DNA of 64,000 nt from Lates calcarifer. Lineage: Eukaryota; Chordata; Actinopteri; Centropomidae. The notes below the pieces were generated by a model. That model did not search any database. It saw only the letters and a list, made by a program, of their open reading frames with translations, and was not told the DNA's origin. This document shows positions 54,391 through 64,000 of this stretch, in pieces; the stretch's first letter is position 1; every line of letters starts with the position of its first letter. Location of the stretch: the NCBI RefSeq assembly GCF_001640805.2, contig NC_066853.1, forward strand, positions 22,157,742 through 22,221,741, written 5' to 3'. The position numbers and the translations under genes were made by a program.

Positions 54391-54471
54391 CACCCCTTTG
54401 AGTTCCCCAAGTGTGTGAATTTTGACAGCATAATTTCTGGTAGTGGGGGACTGCGTTCATGCCCTCCCCTG
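54391..54471 (+). pseudogene. U1 snRNA pseudogene (3' half only)
   Basis: About 80 bases match the 3' half of U1: ACCCCTTTGAGTTCCCCAAG, CATAATTTCTGGTAGTGGGG, GACTGCGTTCATGCCCTCCC. The first half, including the 5' splice-site pairing segment, stems I and II, and the proximal promoter are missing; upstream flank joins the middle of U1 directly. The U1 3' flank follows (54472-54620). Confidence 0.85.
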
Positions 54472-54889
54472 ATAAAATGTGAGAGAACATGACAATTGAG
54501 CTTTGAACAGTCAGAAGATAATATGTGGGGCAGCAGTGGTAAAATGTGGCACCAAATGTGATGTTAGGTGTTGTTGCTGTTCTACTCTAAATTAAAGAAG
54601 AAATCGCTGCATGTAATTTGTTTTCACTTCCTCTTTTTCTGTCAATCCAAACAGTTGAGGCAGACAACAGTCCACCCTGAGCCTCGAAGTTTGTGCCTCT
54701 TAAAAGGAATTTTTTCCTTGAACTAAATGCCTGCACAAGGTGACAACTGTTGGGTCTCTGTAAATAAAAAGCAGGGTTTGACCTGCTCTGGAAACGTGCC
54801 CAGGATATAACTTATGATCTGTCACTGTATAAACAAAACTGACTTAACTGGACATGACCATAATACATCAGATCTGATTTCAGATATCT

Positions 54890-55190
54890 GAGGCTGAGGC
54901 TCAGACTTGAACACAGCATACTTGGAGTGAGACTGCGTATGGGTGCATTAAACCGGTTGATCCAGTGGAAAATCCCTAGATGCACAATCATCCCACTGTC
55001 TGCCCAAGGCTGCAACAAAGTCTCCACTGCTGTTGGGCCCTGTGCACAACACCCATGGTCCATGTACAAGATTACAAGGTCAGAAACTCTCCATGACTCT
55101 GGGGCACATTCATTCCAGCTTCCTAATGGACTCACAGGTCAGCACAAATTAAACCATTTGGGAGTGCTCATTTACAATGCTGGGCCTTGA
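54890..55190 (-). pseudogene. Reverse-strand transposase-like fragment in the second unit
   Basis: Minus-strand frames read DLVILYMDHGCCAQGPTAVE, LLQPWADSGMIVHLGIFHW and HSKYAVFKS. They resemble the unnamed fish transposon protein family also seen at 42430-42610 and 43290-43460. There is no complete domain and frames shift. Confidence 0.35.
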
Positions 55191-55419
55191 GCTTCTCCAG
55201 ACAGCTTCTTCACCACCTAAAAAAATTCAAGTTTGAATAATGTGAACTTCTGTTAGATCTTTTCCATCTTTTTGGAAAAGATGTAACTCTCAGAGTCAAA
55301 TTATTAATATAAAAAAACTAAGGAGACTGCTCAAAAACTGAGTTAAGAACTGTCCAACATGTTATTAAAACCAGGAAGGACAGTGGTGGACCATCATCTT
55401 TGAGAGAGATATGTGATCA

Positions 55420-55441
55420 GAAAAAAAAAAAAAAAAAAAAA
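55420..55441 (+). repeat. Poly-A tract
   Basis: About 21 uninterrupted A bases in intergenic DNA. Confidence 0.8.
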
Positions 55442-55614
55442 TCTTGAATGGTCATGATTGGAGACTGTTCAACATTTGGTGAAATCAAATCATTAAAAAA
55501 AAATTCAACTGACAAACTCACATTATGTTTAATAGTGATGCATCCTTCATGCTTTCTGTCTACTGTACAAGTCTGTGGGGGCAGTGTTATCATCCAGTTG
55601 CTCCAGTTGGTCAG

Positions 55615-56907
55615 GACTGGGCATGGGAAGGTTTCATGTCACGATTATTCCGACCAAAATGATAGCGATATATGATATTATCACGATAATCATGAAAATA
55701 TGCTTTAAACTCATAAAATGGCTCCAAAACACACTGGAATCCCTTTACATTTTTACTGCATCACAGATAAGACACATATTTTTAGTGAACAACAATTAAA
55801 CAACATTTAGGTAAATATAAACCATGACCCCCCCTCCAAAAAAATGAGGGAAAATAAACACAATAGGCTACGCCAAAAGAGAAAACAAATTAAATGTCAA
55901 ATTCAATAAATTGTAATTGATATGAAATGTTTCTTATGGGCTGTTGTCAAATTAATGTTACGGTTTAGGAAAAACTGTAGTAAACTGGAGTCATTTCTCC
56001 GGAGATCGCAGCTCTACTCTGGTCTGAGACACTGGAGCTATTTGCTGTTTAGCTATAAAGCTAACGTTACCTGGCTAACGTTAGCTTAATTCACCGGCGA
56101 CCACAACAGCATCACAACGTAACAAACATTTAAACAACCGTCAACGGCCGTATTACTAAAAAGACACTTAAGTAACTGACAGTAATGTTAGTCAATCTTA
56201 CCTGGAGGTCTTTGTTTTGGAATCCATAGTATTTCCACACATCCAATTTAACTTTGGTTTGCGGGGGATACAATGGGAAAATCGAGCATTCAGCCATGGC
56301 GACAGGCTTAGTATTTTGGAATGGCTGGAAAGATGCAAGAAGGCACCACCTTGTGGCAATTCAGTATATAAATCAATACAGGAATGTATGTTGGCAAGCT
56401 AGACAGCTTTTCTTAAGTCACTCGTAAGGGTACTAATGATTATCGCCATTCAAGATTAGATGAAGGAACGTAACTACGATCAGAGGCGTCGCCAGACCCC
56501 TTTTACTGGGGAACATGTCCCAGTATAAATGCCACGATTAGTTCTCAACAAAATAGATATTTATCATTGCATTAATTCAGATAATTATGGCATACGGACG
56601 GGAAAGGAATAGATGTATTTCTACTCAAACGTATAGCAAGAGGGTTGTCTCCAAGTAGAAGCTGTAGCCCACCTGTGTCAGTGCGCGACACTGAGCGCAG
56701 TTTGAGGTCTGGTAACAGACACAACAACAGCAGTGTTTCCCCTACCATTGTCTTGGCAGAGCGGCTCGCGAATGCGTCAGCGCACAGGTGCGGAAGAGCC
56801 ACAGAGGCGACAGGTTGACAACTCTCCAGGTTAAATGCGAACGTTACAACTCTGTAAAATCATAGATGGATGGGCGATAAAAATCGTATATCATCCCATC
56901 CCCAGTC
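55615..56907 (-). mobile_element. hAT-like DNA transposon relic
   Basis: The left end GACTGGGCATGGGAAG and the inverse of the right end, GACTGGGGATGGGATGA, pair as terminal inverted repeats. Near both ends lies the ATCG-rich text typical of fish hAT elements (CACGATTATT, GATATATGATATTATCACGA; GGGCGATAAAAATCGTATAT). The interior carries one transposase-like exon on the minus strand (56202-56297) and a GCTAACGTTA-rich 5' leader. Most of the transposase is missing. Confidence 0.6.
56202..56297 (-). pseudogene. First exon of a BED-finger (ZBED-like) hAT transposase
   Basis: Thirty-two codons from an ATG with good context end at a consensus donor (CAG|GTAAGA). The peptide KVKLDVWKYYGFQNKD fits the start of a BED-type zinc finger. 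No downstream exon remains inside the element, so it is a relic. Confidence 0.5.
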
Positions 56908-58223
56908 AGGTCTAGCTTCAGCAATGTTATGTGCTCAAAAATGAGGTCAGCTGACTACCTGATTATAACAAATAACCGTGTTTTTCCATCAATGGATTTT
57001 TTCTTCACTGATTCCACTGCGAATGCATGTTGTCAAAGTTAAAGGCGGTCCAGTGGCCGGTCAGCATATTAGGATGCATAATGTTATGTTGTGGTAAAGT
57101 GTAGTAGTGGATTTATGTTTCAGTGAAAGTAAGGATTAATACCATGATATAAAGTCAGTGAAGTGGCTGTATCTTCTTGTTCACTTTATTTATTCGCTAT
57201 TGAAATATATTTTGAAATCTTTCTTTTTTTTTTCAATTCACTGAGAAAATCATCAAATGAATGCACTGTGTATTACAAGCTTAATGAATTCCATTGTGGC
57301 TCAAATGTTCAGTGAAGGGCTGAATTCTGCAGTTTACTCTGTTCTCCACTAGAGACCACCAGAGCTCTATTAGTTTTTGTTGTGTAGTTTGTCTTTTAAA
57401 ATATTAAAATGTGTGTTTGCATGGTATTTATCTTGTAAACCAGCTAATTAACTTAAAAAAAACCCCAACAACTTTTAATTACCTGTTTTACTGACTATCC
57501 TAAGTCTTCAGAATGCTCAAGGACTTTTGGTTTTTGGAAATCTCATTTCACCTCCAACAGCAGGACATGCAGAAAAAAAAAACAACTAGTAGTTACTACA
57601 ACATCACTTTCAACATCAGCAGCAGCATGGAAGAAGTGTATGAGCTAGTTTCAACGTGAGGCTGTTTCAAATTTTGTCACTGAGTGAAAACAACTTTCAC
57701 ATCATTAAAGTTCATATGTACCACCCCAGGCTAAGTAAAGAGACAGTACTTGCCTTGGGTGTACATATGGCATTGGGACCAGAGAAAGACAGGTCAGAGT
57801 CCAACTGAGAGATGACCCCAAGGGCTATGATGGCTTTGCTCACCTGCAGACAGTGTCCAGTGTACTAGTTGGACTGCATTTTCCTCACCTGACGAACAAT
57901 CAAGGTACTGTTAAAAATGTAACGCCCACAGGTATATTGCAGAGAACTACACTCAGACCAGCCCTGGAAGCTCTGAGTTTTAGCATATTCAGGGCATGAC
58001 TGCAAAGAAACTAAAACATGTGACTTGGTTCAGAGGTTCACTTTACTCACATTTATTTAACTTTACTGACAGTGGGTGAAAGTGGATTCTAGGTGGAGTG
58101 CAGGTGGGGTTTACTTGTCTGGGGTGGGGATATTATGCGGAAACAATAAAAGTGACATTGTATGCATTCTTCTCTTGTTCAGGGCAGAGTTTTGGTGATT
58201 GATTGAGATTGGAAAAAGAAACA

Positions 58224-58640
58224 TTAAACCTGAAAATCTGTGACTACAAGGTTAGCACTACAGCTAACCACCTTGTTAACCCTGTAGCCACACCAGATAA
58301 ACAGCCTTAACTTCTTTTGTTGTATTATGTATTCGTCTGAGATCTTGAAGGATCGCAATCTTCTTAAGAAGTATAATCTGCTTTGTCCCTTTTTGTAAAG
58401 TGCATCCATGTGGCTGGACAAGTCCAACTTCTTGTCCAGCTGTAGTCCAAGGTATCTGTAGCTGGTACCAAGTTCCACCTCTTTTCCATAAGTGGCTTCT
58501 GGCTCAGGATCAGGCCTCCTCCTCCCAAAATCCACGACCATTTTATTTGGTCTTTAGGATGTTGAGCTGTAAATGGTTGTGGTTACACCAGTCTACAAAG
58601 TCCCTGAGGATGCCCCTTTATTATGAAGAAAGCAGCTGTC
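58224..58640 (-). pseudogene. LINE reverse-transcriptase 3' fragment
   Basis: The minus-strand frame has MVVDFGRRR, YRYLGLQLDKKLD and ALYKKGQSRLYFLRRLRSF, the end of the reverse-transcriptase domain and its downstream region in fish non-LTR elements of the CR1/L2/Rex kind. A further piece upstream (VDWCNHNHLQLNILKTK) is in the same frame beyond a stop. The rest is absent. Confidence 0.7.
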
Positions 58641-58755
58641 AGAGTTATACTGGAAGTCGGATGTGTATAATGTGAAAAGGAAAGGAGACAGGACAGTACA
58701 CAATGAATTGTGACTGGCTTCCAAACTAGTTGCCACAAAACCATGCTTGCCTTTG

Positions 58756-58950
58756 AGTACAGTAAAAAAGTGTCTAATGTAAATAGATGCAAGACGATTT
58801 TTATAAGATTATGAATACTGTAGCCAAAAGACTTGCAATATTATTGCTATGTCATTGGTTTCCAAACAGTAAAGTGATGTAAATAGATGTAAGAATGTTT
58901 TTATGAGACTGTGAATCCTATAGCCAATAGACATGCATTATTGCTAGTAA
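58756..58950 (+). repeat. Internal tandem duplication upstream of trpv1-B
   Basis: A block of about 95 bases (GTAAATAGATG, TTTTTATAAGATTATGAATA, TGTAGCCAAAAGACTTGCA) is repeated in tandem with changes. Only one copy is present at the matching place before copy A (45470-45590). Confidence 0.65.
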
Positions 58951-59375
58951 TAGAGCTATTCAGAGATGCAATTCAGATCAATATTAGTTGCCAAGTAATA
59001 ATATTCTTTCTTACTGAATAGCAAATCATCAACTGACTTGGTTTGATTCATCACAGTAATGAAGCATTAAAAAACAGCCAGACCATACTGACATTTATTC
59101 TGAATCGAAACATAAATTTAAGTATTGTTATCATCATTAGCCATCCATCCGTCAGATCTGCCATGATCACAGCATACTCTCTGTCTCTACAAGTGCTGTT
59201 AAGTAAACAACAGGCTTATTCGCCGGGAGAGGGAGGAGCGTGATAGTGCTACTTCTAACTTTAGCAGTTCTAGACCTGTGCAGCTGCAGGTCATCATACC
59301 TGATGAGCAACTTGTGTAAGCAGACAAAGTTTCTCATCATTCGTGATCAAGACTTGGTTATTAGGATTTAATAAA

Positions 59376-62300
59376 ATGGAAAATGGACAGACGCAGGATG
59401 GAGCAGAGCCAAACAAAGGCCAAGAAGAGGAAGGGAACAGTCTGGATTGGCTCCTAAGAAAAGACAGCCCGGAGATAATTCCTGCACCTATGGATACCAA
59501 CGTTTTAATGTCAAGGTAACCATTCCTTTGCACAGGTTTTGCATGTAGCCTTTTTAAATGATACAGACTAACTGCTGGAGACATCAACACAGAAATCAGT
59601 GACGCTCTTTTGCTGCTCAGATAAATTTGAATCTGAGCTTTTAGGAACTGATAGGTATCAGGTGACATGGTTGTGAATTTCAAGCAAATGACAACCACTC
59701 GGTTTTTTAAAAACCTGTATTTATTCATTGGATCCTTTCTTAAGAAACTCAAGAACAAATATTTTGTTAGTGATATTTGTATACTGTATTCAAGGATTAC
59801 TGGTAATGTGATGTGGTTCTTGCTTGGTTGAAAATCTTGAGCTGCATAATACATTTTATAAATTTGATTTTCTACATTTCAGACAATACAGTACCAGTGT
59901 TGACAACATTTACAGTAAAGCATTCACCAGGGAGATAGTCTTTGAAGCAGCATCCAAGGGGGACACAGCTCAACTTAATGGCCTGCTTGACTACCTGCGA
60001 GTTAATGATAAGCGACTTACGAGCCCAGAATTCACAGGCAAGTAGGAAGAAGCAGTTTTATTTGTCTTTTTCTGATGGACAACGTCCTGATGTTATCTTT
60101 TAGCAACTTGAGTCAGTATAGCCATGTGTCTTCAAAAATGTGCTGTGCAAAGCAAGACTGATTGCTGGTGGCTGAAAGAGTTTTGAGTTAGTGTGTTTAG
60201 AAAAGGCATTGCTGAGGGCATGCAGAAGAGTGTGAATGTGAATAAATGGACAATGGCTAATTCAATTTAGAATCTTATTTGTAACAAAATAGTAAACCAG
60301 AGGATGCTGGATGTTATTTGGTTCATAATACTCTTGTTTAATAAAGAATGAGTGTGTGGGGAGTGCATTTTCCAAGGTAAATTCAAGGGTTACTCTAGTA
60401 TTACTATGTATTAAATGAATGAAAATAGTAAAAAACTAACAAAATTGTCATTTGTGTTCAACTTTCAGATGAAACGAATGGGAAGACGGCACTCCTGAAA
60501 GCTTTGCTAAATGTAAAAGATGGAAAAAATGACACCATAGAATACCTCCTTGATGTAGCAGAGAAAACAGGAGATTTAGAAAATTTAATCAATGCGTCGT
60601 ACAAAGATCTTTACTACAGAGGTAGGTGACTTAAAATCATACTCATTGTCATGAGTGATGAAAGGATGCCCTAGGTTGTATAGATTATAAAAGAGTTTAC
60701 AGAATGATTTCTCCACTTAATTGATGTGCGTTGCAAAATCAATAACTGCATTATTGCTTGATCAGATGTGGAGGCCAGGTCCTTGGCCTGAGGTCTTTGT
60801 TGTGTTCTTTGAGCCATTTCTGACCATTTTTGTGGTGTGGCAGGAGGCATTCTTTGGTTGCTTTGGCCATATGTGTAGGGTCATGCTGAATGATGAAATG
60901 AGTGATGAGTGAGTTTTGACACATTTGGCTGGATCTGAGCACACACAGTGCAAATGTATATCTCTGTGTTCATCCTGTTGCTTCCACTAGCAGTTAAATT
61001 TTCAATAAATGCTAGTGTGCCAGTTCCATTAGCAGCCACAAATGCATGGTCCATAACAGAACCACCACCATGTTTGATAGACCAGGTGGTGTCTTTGAGT
61101 CATGGGTCATTCCCCACACATTCCTCTTTCCATCATTTTTATAACCTTCAGTTTGTTTTCATCAGTTCAGAGAACTTTGTTCAGAATTGTTTTAACTGGA
61201 CCCAAAATGCAGACTCCAACACAGAATGTTCATTTAAACAGTTAATTGTACAGAGGGTAAATGTGTAAATGTTTAGAGAAACTTATTGACCAGATGGCAG
61301 ATGGGAATTCTCAGGAGCAGAAGCTGGTGCTGTGGTATGTCTGGATGAGGTAGAACAGGTTGGACAGAAGCAGAGTGAGGACTGGGTGAATATTTCTTCT
61401 AGCAGGTTACAAAAAGAACAAGCCTGGGCGTGACTGGTCAGGACAGGTGTGACAGATCTTGAGCACAGGGAAGAAAACAGGTAAGGCAAAGGCCAAAAAA
61501 CAAAGCAAAAACTAGGTGGATCTTCAAAATGTTGACTCCTGGTCCTAGTTTGGCTGCTCAGACTGCCCAGACTTCAAGACTGAAATAAACTGAGGACCAC
61601 AGTCAGAAACAATTACAGCTGGTATACCATGAAGGCGTATTATATGGTCGACTAGGAATTCAGCAGTTTCAAAGGCAGAGGCAAGTTTAGACAAAGCTAT
61701 AAATGAGCTGCTTTAGAGAAATGATCCACTGCAGTGATAATGACTGAGTTACCGTTGGATGGGGGTAGACTTGTGACAAAATCCACAGATATGTTGGACT
61801 AGGGTTGAGTTGGGACATGGAGAGGTTCAAGCACACCAGCAGATTACGGGTGTTATGCCTTGCCACGGGCACAGGTGGTATAGGCACCAAAGGAGTTGCA
61901 AAGGAACACCAGGCAGTAGGTTGATGGTGCAGGGGGCAAACACAAGGCCTTGTCTTTGCTAAACACTTACCTGAGGTCATGGTATTCTTTAAAGACATTG
62001 AAGAGATCTGGGGATGCTTGAGATGAGACAGGCGTGCTGATGGCTCTATCTGCTGGGGAAAGGGCAGATAAAGAAACAAGTGGAGTGACGATGGCTACTG
62101 CAGCCAATTATCCTGCTTGTGGACCAGTCAACATTAGAATTGTGCTTACTTAACACTGGGTGTTCCAGAACCAGAGGTGTGGCAGGAGTATTTATCATAT
62201 TGAGTGTTATCTGCTCAAGAAGTCACCTGCCAAACTTCACATCCTCTTGGAGACAGAGGAAGCAACAATTGGACAACCATTTTACCTCCTGATATAATTG

Positions 62301-64000
62301 AATCTCATCTCCTTTTGGGCCACACTGGAGATATTGCGCAGGGGCGACTTCTTGAAGACTGCTTAGCCATGTTAAGTCAACTTCTACATCCATATCAGCA
62401 CTGCGCTGAACTAAATCCTCTATTAATCTTCTCAGACAAAACTGAAGGTAGTCAGTGGGTGCGTTGTTCTCAAAACTGTTTGGTAGCCATCTTCAATCAC
62501 TGGCAATGGCTCATATAAAACTTTCCACCAATAAAACAGGGCACGATAAAACAATGTTGACAATTTCTGTTTAGCTAAGTGGCTTAAAGGAAGTTAAACG
62601 CAAAGCTCATGTTTACCAGTCAAGTCAAGGCAGTAGTAATAGATTGGAGCACACTGCTATAACCAATCTGGCTTTAGACTGAAGTAGGACCTCACAGAGC
62701 CTGCCTACCTAATTAATATAGACACAGAAATACTGAAATAAATAAATGTGGAAATGTTTAAATACAGAAATACATATATAAATGTAGAGATGCAGAAATA
62801 AATACATTTTACATTACAAAATTAATTACGTAATTCATTTTAATAATAAATTACTTAATCAATTTGTTCATGGCCCTATGACCCTTAACAGATAAGCAGT
62901 CTCGATGATGAATGAATGAATTTATTTATTCATTTATTTATTTATTCTTATGTCATACTTCGTCCTTCATATTTGAGAGCATACCCAATTGATTTTGGCA
63001 AACTACCTTTAATAACTCTGACAAACAGTTGCCTTTTTTGAGCCTTATTATTCTCTTTTTCAGTTGCTTGGTCATCTATGAACAAACAACTCCAACTCAG
63101 CTCTATGTTAAAAGAGCTATATGTTTTATGCGTTTACCTTTATATTGAATATGCCGAAGCACAGACCCTGAACTGTAACTGTCCAAATACTTGCACATGG
63201 TCAGGAATGTCTGCTCATACAGAGAGTGTGACCAGATACAGTATGGATTTTATAGACTCAATGAGATTCTGAAACATGACTGATCAAATCCTTTCAAACC
63301 ACATGTCACAGGTCAGACAGCTCTGCATGTCGCCATTGAAAGGAGGAGCTTTGACCATGTGAAACTGCTAGTCCAGAAAGGAGCAGATGTGCAAGCCAAA
63401 GCCAATGGGAAGTTCTTTCAGCGTAATGCAGAACTGGGCTTTTATTTTGGTTGGTAATTACACCCTGAAAAACAAGAAGCTATATTTTCTATCCCAGTTG
63501 TTAATGTCCAAATCTTATCACTAAACTCACCTTTGTTTCCAATAGGAGAACTTCCACTGTCACTGGCTGCCTGCACGAACCAGCCCAATATTGTGTCCTT
63601 CCTCATGGAAAACCCTTACAGAAGAGCTGACTTGGCTGACAGAGACTCTCAGGGAAACACTGTCTTGCACACCTTGGTGGTCATAGCAGACAACACAACA
63701 GAGAACACAGATATGGTTGCAGGGATGTATGACCAGATCCTCACTCAGCACAACAAACTTGAGAAAGAGAGAACAGTCGATCTTGAAGGAATTGAAAATA
63801 ATCAGGGGCTGACTCCTCTGAAGTTAGCAGCCAAGCTTGGAAAGATTGGGGTAGGTCTGTGTGTATTTTCAGATACACCTTGATGCAACACTTAATGTGT
63901 AACAGCTCTATTTAGCATGGATGCATTGCTTTGTAACATTAATGTAACATAAAATGTTACTGTATGTATGCAAAGCATGAGAGGATGCAAATATTGTAAC
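59376..64000 (+). CDS. TRPV1-like cation channel, copy B, first five coding exons, cut by the window end
   Basis: Exons: 59376-59515, 59883-60037, 60469-60621, 63312-63449, 63546-63850, identical in length and phase to copy A; 297 codons are visible, covering the N-tail and most of the ankyrin domain, and the window ends in intron 5. Amino-acid changes from copy A: L114V, K149R, G190E, and a cluster at 269-272 (EKKK to KERT). The reading frame is open and all splice sites are usable, including the same GC donor after exon 2, so nothing seen so far marks it as a pseudogene. Intron 3 carries different transposon debris from copy A. Whether the channel part is intact cannot be judged here. Confidence 0.88.
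60750..61190 (-). pseudogene. Tc1-type transposase remnant in trpv1-B intron 3
   Basis: The minus-strand reading [20 protein letters not shown] and [18 protein letters not shown] corresponds to the DPKHTAK / PDLNP-containing part of Tc1-like transposases. The frame is broken on both sides. Copy A has no matching insertion. Confidence 0.55.
61560..62100 (-). pseudogene. Ty3/gypsy-type LTR retrotransposon pol relic
   Basis: Several short minus-strand readings in different frames resemble fish gypsy pol: an integrase-core stretch near 61620-61800 and the start of a reverse-transcriptase region near 61900-62010. The frames are shifted and interrupted, and no LTR was identified, so it is a dead fragment. 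Confidence 0.5.
62930..63240. mobile_element. Right part of the transposon shared by both trpv1 introns 3
   Basis: This aligns with 49560-49880 of copy A (ACCCAATTGATTTTGGCAAA, AAACAGTTGCC, GCCGAAGCACAGACC, CAAATACTTGCACATGGTC, CATACAGAGAGTGTGACCAG). It is an older insertion inherited by both copies. Confidence 0.55.

Overview
The window looks like teleost fish nuclear DNA, probably from a percomorph. The genes are split into many small exons with GT-AG introns, the proteins match vertebrate families closely, the intergenic DNA is AT-rich, and fish-type DNA transposons are common. There are no bacterial operons, plasmid functions or CRISPR arrays. All exon maps below were made by eye, checking reading phase at every junction; the five complete coding sequences each sum to whole codons.

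Layout. 203-259 (-) may be the first coding exon of an unrecognised gene that leaves the window on the left. 2546-7244 (+) is ech1, a dienoyl-CoA isomerase with a C-terminal SKL peroxisomal signal. 8046-22566 (-) is cep295 in 28 coding exons, a centriole maturation protein. It is head-to-head with med17 (24152-31479, +, 12 coding exons), a Mediator head subunit, and the two share a short promoter region. vstm5 (32286-35440, -, 4 coding exons) converges on med17. The cep295-med17-vstm5 neighbourhood resembles human 11q21.

35.4-46.1 kb has no protein gene. It holds DNA-transposon relics and a small snRNA cluster: an intact-looking U2 gene (40001-40188), an intact-looking U1 gene (41242-41405), a degenerate U2 5' end (41779-41930) and a duplicated U1 3' flank (42237-42405). 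U1 and U2 share paralogous far-upstream flanks, each with an overlapping octamer and ZNF143-type element.

46.1-64.0 kb holds two tandem trpv1-like channel genes on the + strand. Copy A (46109-54049, 15 coding exons, 755 aa predicted) is complete. Copy B (59376 to the window end) shows only its first five coding exons. The duplicated unit appears to begin in the U1 upstream flank: about 115 bp after the copy A stop codon the sequence returns to U1 flank, a broken U1 copy, TE debris and then copy B. The two gene copies alternate between almost identical blocks and clearly diverged blocks, as expected from gene conversion.

Most interesting points: the snRNA-trpv1 compound tandem duplication with a conversion-like mosaic; TRPV1 vanilloid-pocket residues replaced at five diagnostic positions; GC-AG introns in both trpv1 copies and probably in ech1; and a cep295 intron rebuilt from patches of two distant parts of the same gene.
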